A stretch of DNA of 64,000 nucleotides, taken from contig CAWJLO010000021.1 of the NCBI GenBank assembly GCA_963843685.1, positions 1 through 64,000 on the forward strand, written 5' to 3'. Positions 60,311 through 64,000 of the stretch are shown piece after piece. This stretch comes from DASQHL01 sp963843685. GTDB taxonomy: Bacteria > Chloroflexota > Dehalococcoidia > DSTF01 > JACRBR01. Made by a program: the position numbers and the translations under genes. How positions within the stretch are numbered: position 1 is the stretch's first letter; every line of letters starts with the position of its first letter. Under the pieces are notes generated by a model. That model was not told the DNA's origin. It did not search any database and saw only the letters and a program-made list of their open reading frames with translations.

Positions 60311-60338
60311 GCGTGGAGCAGAGGCGCCCCCGCCTGTG
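60311..60338 (+). repeat. Short hairpin repeat, copy 2
   Basis: GCGTGGAGCAGAGGCG CCCC CGCCTGTGGC; AGGCG/CGCCT pair (60322-60335). Matches copy 1 at 53436 with few changes. Confidence 0.6.
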
Positions 60339-60352
60339 GCCAACCGACGCGC

Positions 60353-60394
60353 AATGCAAAGGGCCGGCGAATCTCACCGGCCCCGGATTGCATT
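60353..60394. terminator. Bidirectional terminator-like stem
   Basis: AATGCAA ... TTGCATT enclosing GGGCCGG ... CCGGCCC with a nine-base loop, between the convergent PAP2 and DUF3105 genes. Confidence 0.65.
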
Positions 60395-60415
60395 TCAAGA
60401 ACGTCGACCCGGCGT

Positions 60416-61345
60416 CTACGGCAGGCTCGTGCAGAACCCTTCCCAGTCCACGCGGCACACGTTCTTCGCGAGGAAGTTGTCGGCCTCCTTGCTGTCGAAG
60501 TCCTGGTACGTGAACGTCAGGAGACGCGTCCACGACGCCAGCGCAATCGTGCCGGGCACGAGATCCGGGTCGTGGGCCATCACGATGCGGCTGGTGTGGT
60601 CGTTGCGGTCGATCCGCGCGTTGACGATGTCGGTCATCTGACCCACGACCTTCTGGCAATCGCTGTTGCCTTCGGCGCAGTTGTAGCCGACGAACACCAT
60701 CGCGTGCTCGAGGATGTGCGGGATCGAATCGCGGGGGATGCTGATGTCCGGTGGATACACGTCCGGGTCCGCCGGGATCTTGATCAGATTCCCCCCGCCG
60801 ACGTCCACGTTGCTCTGCACGTTCAGGTGCTTGCCCGACGTGGGTGGGTTGCTCGACCGGCAGTCGCCCGCCCCCACAGTCGCCAGCGCGACGTTGCCGT
60901 GGCCGCTCGGGGGCGGCGTCGCCGAAGGTCCTGGCGTCGCCGTGTCGGTCGGCGTCCCCGACACCGGCGTTGGCGACGGCTGCCCTTCAGGCGCCCCCGA
61001 CCACTTCACGCCCGCGCAGAACGGCATCGGCGTCTCCGTCAGCGTGAACGGAAACGGGAAGTGCGCCCTCCCCTGGTCCGGCACGTACGTGCCCGGGATC
61101 GAGCCGCTCGAGTCCTCCGCCGCCTTCGTGGCGGCGTCGACGTTCACGCCGTTGTTGTTCGCCTGCAGGATCAGGTACGCGATCAGCGCGATCACGATGA
61201 TGATGCCGCCGGCGATCGCCAGGGCCGTCGTCGGAATGCGCGACCCGCTGCCGACCTTCACCGGCGTCCGCCGCGAAGGCCCGCCCCCGGCACTGCTGCC
61301 GCGCGCTGGCGCCTTCCGGTCGATCCTCCGCTGTTCTCGGCTCAT
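60416..61345 (-). CDS. Membrane-anchored DUF3105 protein
   Basis: 309 aa. A basic cytoplasmic tail (residues 1-35), one membrane helix (TTALAIAGGIIIVIALIAYL, about 38-60), a Pro/Thr-rich linker (about 110-150), then the DUF3105 domain: SNPPTSGKHLNVQSN, IPHILEHAMVFVGYNCAEG, NDHTSRIVMAHDPDL, TFTYQDFDSKEADNFL. The His-containing NPPTSGxH and LEHA motifs are typical; function unknown. It overlaps the kinase-like gene by four bases (ATGA). Confidence 0.88.
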   Translation of the reverse strand: MSREQRRIDRKAPARGSSAGGGPSRRTPVKVGSGSRIPTTALAIAGGIIIVIALIAYLILQANNNGVNVDAATKAAEDSSGSIPGTYVPDQGRAHFPFPFTLTETPMPFCAGVKWSGAPEGQPSPTPVSGTPTDTATPGPSATPPPSGHGNVALATVGAGDCRSSNPPTSGKHLNVQSNVDVGGGNLIKIPADPDVYPPDISIPRDSIPHILEHAMVFVGYNCAEGNSDCQKVVGQMTDIVNARIDRNDHTSRIVMAHDPDLVPGTIALASWTRLLTFTYQDFDSKEADNFLAKNVCRVDWEGFCTSLP

Positions 61346-61923
61346 CTGTCTTCAATCTCCCTGGCGATCGCCTCAATCGCTGATTGCGTGCTTCCCACCG
61401 TATTCACGACGTGGTGTTCGCGCGGGATCGCCCGCCACCTCCGGCGCATCTTCTCGAACTCCGCCACCCCCGCCTCCGATGCCCCTCGCGATCGGCCCGC
61501 CTCCAGCCGCTTCCGCACCACCGCGGCGGGCGCCGTCACCCGCACGATGATCGTCCGCGCCCCCGCCTCCTCGGCGATGCCGTACATCACCGCCCGTTCC
61601 TTCTCCACCATGTTCGTCGCGTCGACGAGCGTGCTGACCCCCTCGCGCAAGAGACGCCCGAGCGCCTCGTGGATCGCCGCGAACACCGCCCCGCTCTCCT
61701 CGCGGTTGTGACGCGGCCGCGCGAACATCGCCCGCCGCACGGCGTCACTCTCGATGACTGCGATCGGAGTGCGGGCCCGCAACGCCGCCGCGACCGTCGT
61801 CTTCCCCACTCCCGGCGGCCCCGCCAGCATCACAAACGCCGGCGACGGCCGCGGTTGCGGCAGTGGCTTCGCCAGTTCGATGACGCTGCTTGCGGAGGCT
61901 CCGCTCTCCCCACGGTTCGCCAT
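61342..61923 (-). CDS. P-loop kinase (AAA_33/zeta-toxin-like)
   Basis: 193 aa. FVMLAGPPGVGKTTVAAALR is a Walker A; IAVIESDAVRRAMFARPRHN a Walker B-like Asp with substrate region; GVSTLVDATNMVEKERAVMY and ARTIIVRVTAPAAVVRKRLE complete the nucleotide-kinase fold. Substrate unknown. ATG 61923 overlaps a TATAAT string, so the real start of the transcript must lie further upstream; TTGACG with TAACGG at 17 bp (about 61936-61958, minus strand) is a candidate. Stop overlaps the DUF3105 start. Confidence 0.8.
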   Translation of the reverse strand: MANRGESGASASSVIELAKPLPQPRPSPAFVMLAGPPGVGKTTVAAALRARTPIAVIESDAVRRAMFARPRHNREESGAVFAAIHEALGRLLREGVSTLVDATNMVEKERAVMYGIAEEAGARTIIVRVTAPAAVVRKRLEAGRSRGASEAGVAEFEKMRRRWRAIPREHHVVNTVGSTQSAIEAIAREIEDR

Positions 61924-61960
61924 TATAGCCGTCGACCGTTATGCAAACACACCGCGCGCG

Positions 61961-62827
61961 TCAATCCGCCGCCGGCCCCTCGCACCACCACGCCAGCGCC
62001 ACCAACCCCGGCCCGGTATGCGCCCCCATCACCTGCGTGAACTCGGTGACGTACGACTCCGCCAGGTCGAGGCGCCCCTCCACCGCCCGCAGCACGTACT
62101 CCGCATCCGATGCTGCGTTGGCGTGGTGCACCGCCAGGTGTGTCTTCGACGTTCCCGCCGCTGCCGTCACCAGCTCCGCCATCCGGTCTAGCGCCCGCCG
62201 CCGCGTCCGCGTTCGCGCCACAAGCTTGATGTCGGACGCGTTGAACCGCACGATCGGCTTCACCTGCAGCATCCCCGCCGCCCACGCTGCTACTCGCGGC
62301 ACTCTGCCGCCGCGCGCGAGATACGTCAGCGTGTCCAGCATCGCCAGCAGCGTCACGCGCCCGGACATCTCCTCCGCCCGCGCGATCACCGCGTCGATCC
62401 CCGCTCCCGTCGCCGCCGCCCGCGCCGCCTCGATCACCACGAACCCCTGCGCCATCGCCGCGTTCCGCGAATCCAGCAGCCGGATCTCGCTCGCCGGCGC
62501 CTCCGCCTTGGCCAGCTCGATCGCCTGCCGCGCAGAGTCGTACATCGCGCTGAACTGCGCCGAGACCGTGATGCACAGCACGGCGTCCGCGCGCCTCGCC
62601 GCCGCCTCGATCGCCTTGATGAACATCCCCGGCGAAGGCGCCGCCGTCGTCGCCCGCTCGCTCGATGTCCGCAGCAGCTCGTAGAACTCCGACGTGTCCG
62701 TCCGCAGCGAATCGACGAACGTCCGCCCGCCGAAGATCAGGTGCAGCGGCACCACCTCGATGCCGTAGCGCTCCGCCACCTCCGGCGGGATGCACGCCGT
62801 GCTGTCCGTTACGATCGCCACGCTCAC
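61961..62827 (-). CDS. DegV-family fatty acid-binding protein (FakB-like)
   Basis: 288 aa. VAIVTDSTACIPPEVAERYG, VVPLHLIFGGRTFVDSLRTD, PSPGMFIKAIEAAARRADAV, LCITVSAQFSAMYDSARQAI, VRLLDS-type IRLLDSRNAAMAQGFVV, DTLTYLARGGRVPRVAAWAA and LQVKPIVRFNASDIKLVART. These are diagnostic of DegV proteins, which present a fatty acid to the FakA kinase. GTG 62827 is chosen: TACACT ends six bases before it and homology begins there. Confidence 0.94.
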   Translation of the reverse strand: MSVAIVTDSTACIPPEVAERYGIEVVPLHLIFGGRTFVDSLRTDTSEFYELLRTSSERATTAAPSPGMFIKAIEAAARRADAVLCITVSAQFSAMYDSARQAIELAKAEAPASEIRLLDSRNAAMAQGFVVIEAARAAATGAGIDAVIARAEEMSGRVTLLAMLDTLTYLARGGRVPRVAAWAAGMLQVKPIVRFNASDIKLVARTRTRRRALDRMAELVTAAAGTSKTHLAVHHANAASDAEYVLRAVEGRLDLAESYVTEFTQVMGAHTGPGLVALAWWCEGPAAD

Positions 62828-62833
62828 GGCGCC

Positions 62834-62839
62834 AGTGTA
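62834..62839 (-). promoter_or_regulatory. Candidate -10 element (TACACT), leaderless spacing
   Basis: TACACT on the minus strand ends six bases before GTG 62827. It is back to back with the plus-strand element at 62867 in a 52-bp divergent region. Confidence 0.55.
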
Positions 62840-62866
62840 GCCAGAGACGCTCCAGCGTCGTCGGTG

Positions 62867-62872
62867 TACGAT
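62867..62872 (+). promoter_or_regulatory. Candidate -10 element (TACGAT), leaderless spacing
   Basis: TACGAT ends seven bases before ATG 62880, which favours this start over the ATG at 62871 inside the hexamer. Confidence 0.55.
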
Positions 62873-62879
62873 GACGGCC

Positions 62880-63746
62880 ATGCAACACCAGCGCCCGCCT
62901 CGCCCGTGGTGGCTGCTCACGTCCCCGGGCTTTCTCGTCGGCCTCACGCTGCTGCTGCTGAACGACCTCGTCCTTAAGCACGCCTACCCGGGCTTCATCA
63001 CGGGCAAGCTCTCGGACCTCGCCGGCCTCTGGATCTTCCCGATGTTCTGGTGCGTGATCGCGCCCCGCCGCGGACGCATGATCTACGTCGCCGCCGCGCT
63101 CGCCTTCGCCCTCTGGAAGTCGCCGCTCTCGCAGCCCCTCCTCGACGCCTGGAACGCGGAATCGCCGCTCACCCTCGGCCGCGTCGTCGATCCCACCGAC
63201 CTGCTCGCCCTCGCCGTGCTGCCCGCTTCCGCGATCTACGCCCGTCACGCCTCCGCCGTACGCCCCGGACGCTCGTTGCGCACCGCCGCCGCTCCCGCCG
63301 TCATGCTGCTCGCCCTCTTCGCCTTCGCCGCCACGTCACAGGTTCCGCTGGAGTACGGGCTCGCGTACGGCGAGAGCGACCCCGCCAACGTCTTCCAGTT
63401 CAACGTTCCCAAGGACAACCTCATCCTCGCCCTCAACACTGCCCACGTCGACCAGCTCGGCCGCACCTTCCGCACGCCCGACCCGCCCTTCTTCTCCTTC
63501 ACGATCGAGGTTCGCCTCAAGGAGACCGTCTGCAACAAGCACGGCTACGTCAACGCCCTCGCCGAGTTCCGCGACACCGGCGATGACCACAGCGTCATCG
63601 TCCTCCGCACCATGGTCGCCCCCTGCAAGCACCCGGAGGACTACCGCGACCAACTGCGCGAGGCCTACCGCATGGAGGTCATCGACGTCCTCCACGCCAC
63701 CGTCCACGACCAGTCCGCCGCCGGCGGTGCAGCGCCGCCCCAGTGA
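62880..63746 (+). CDS. Membrane protein of unknown function
   Basis: 288 aa. Four hydrophobic segments in the first 170 residues (LLTSPGFLVGLTLLLLNDLV, LWIFPMFWCVIA, AAALAFALW, PAVMLLALFAFAA). The stretch AYPGFITGKLSDLAGLWIFP resembles a GKLSDxAGLxxFP motif that I recall from uncharacterised membrane proteins. The C-terminal 110 residues are a soluble beta-rich domain. Function unknown. ATG 62880. Confidence 0.75.
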   Translation: MQHQRPPRPWWLLTSPGFLVGLTLLLLNDLVLKHAYPGFITGKLSDLAGLWIFPMFWCVIAPRRGRMIYVAAALAFALWKSPLSQPLLDAWNAESPLTLGRVVDPTDLLALAVLPASAIYARHASAVRPGRSLRTAAAPAVMLLALFAFAATSQVPLEYGLAYGESDPANVFQFNVPKDNLILALNTAHVDQLGRTFRTPDPPFFSFTIEVRLKETVCNKHGYVNALAEFRDTGDDHSVIVLRTMVAPCKHPEDYRDQLREAYRMEVIDVLHATVHDQSAAGGAAPPQ

Positions 63747-63780
63747 GCCGGACTCCAATCCCCCGCCTCAAGGCCCCTCA

Positions 63781-63809
63781 TTGCCTCCCCAACCCCTCCC
63801 TGCTATGCT
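63781..63809 (+). promoter_or_regulatory. rpsO promoter
   Basis: TTGCCT (63781-63786), 17 bases, TATGCT (63804-63809) preceded by TGC (extended -10). The start codon follows nine bases later with no Shine-Dalgarno, so the leader is at most a few bases. Confidence 0.6.
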
Positions 63810-63818
63810 TCCGGCGAT

Positions 63819-64000
63819 ATGGCGTTGGCTACCGAAACCAAAGCGGACATCATCCGCACCCACAAAGGTCACGAGACTGACACCGGCTCCGCCGAGGTTC
63901 AGATCGCCCTCCTCACCGAGCGCATCAACAGCCTCACCGAGCATCTCAAGACCCACCGGCACGATTTCCACACCCAGCGCGGGCTCCTGAAGCTCGTTGG
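63819..64000 (+). CDS. rpsO: 30S ribosomal protein S15, N-terminal part (cut by window end)
   Basis: The frame from ATG 63819 reads ATETKADIIRTHKGHETD, TGSAEVQIALLTERINSLTE, HLKTHRHDFHTQRGLLKLVG and is open at the window end. TGSxEVQIAxLTxRIxxLTxHLxxHxxDxxxxRGL is the S15 signature. S15 binds 16S rRNA in the platform; rpsO is usually followed by pnp. The very short leader would leave no room for the usual rpsO mRNA autoregulatory fold. Confidence 0.96.
   Translation, partial: MALATETKADIIRTHKGHETDTGSAEVQIALLTERINSLTEHLKTHRHDFHTQRGLLKLV

Overview
This is a GC-rich bacterial chromosome segment of about 64 kb with roughly 70 genes on both strands. No rRNA, CRISPR array, transposase or phage module was seen. 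The gene content suggests an uncultured member of the Chloroflexota, possibly near Dehalococcoidia: TadE and von Willebrand pilin-like genes, a DUF3105 protein, an rpsF-ssb-rpsR cluster running into hom/thrC/proS, a 'quinate 5-dehydrogenase'-type family and SGGQGVYL glycosyltransferases. This placement is an inference from content and has not been tested by phylogeny.

Layout. 1-0.7 kb: end of a ChbG/HpnK-type deacetylase. 0.8-3.7 kb: a type II restriction-modification island (C5 methyltransferase, PD-(D/E)XK nuclease, frameshifted Vsr) with a small divergent protein. 3.9-7.5 kb: two short-chain dehydrogenases, a SET-domain protein and a TIM-barrel epimerase. 7.6-9.9 kb: a TadE-TadG/vWA-TadE operon. 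10-14 kb: an RHH regulator, a DUF4037 protein, nadA behind a perfect palindrome, and tRNA-Ser. 14.2-19.2 kb: a surface-glycan cluster in the order glycosyltransferase, methyltransferase, methyltransferase-DinB, glycosyltransferase. 19-24 kb: VOC protein, beta-helix protein, GH15 glucoamylase and SRPBCC protein. 24-32 kb: one long minus-strand run rpsF-ssb-rpsR-ppiC-hom-coiled-coil-thrC-proS, transcribed from a near-consensus promoter. 32-45 kb: mixed metabolism (alcohol dehydrogenase, terpene-cyclase-like toroid, FGE-like protein, phosphodiesterase, alanine dehydrogenase, FAH hydrolase). 45-53 kb: aquaporin, phosphatase, hydrolases, a GT87-type membrane protein, a GAF/degenerate GGDEF sensor and an M20 peptidase. 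53.4-53.8 kb: a repeat-filled gap. 53.8-57.5 kb: a toxin-antitoxin-like pair, cysteine desulfurase and HNH nuclease. 57.5-64 kb: dnaA in an unusual setting, PAP2, DUF3105, P-loop kinase, DegV, a membrane protein and the start of rpsO.

Three signals run through the whole window. (1) About a dozen genes carry single-base frameshifts, mostly extra bases. These fit either read/assembly error or gene decay. (2) At least 13 genes have a TAnnnT-like -10 hexamer ending only 5-7 bases before the start codon and no ribosome-binding site, which points to leaderless transcripts; other genes have ordinary Shine-Dalgarno sequences. (3) An intergenic repeat of about 105 bp, with up to three hairpins and paired base changes between copies, occurs four times. 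It is the best candidate here for something undescribed.
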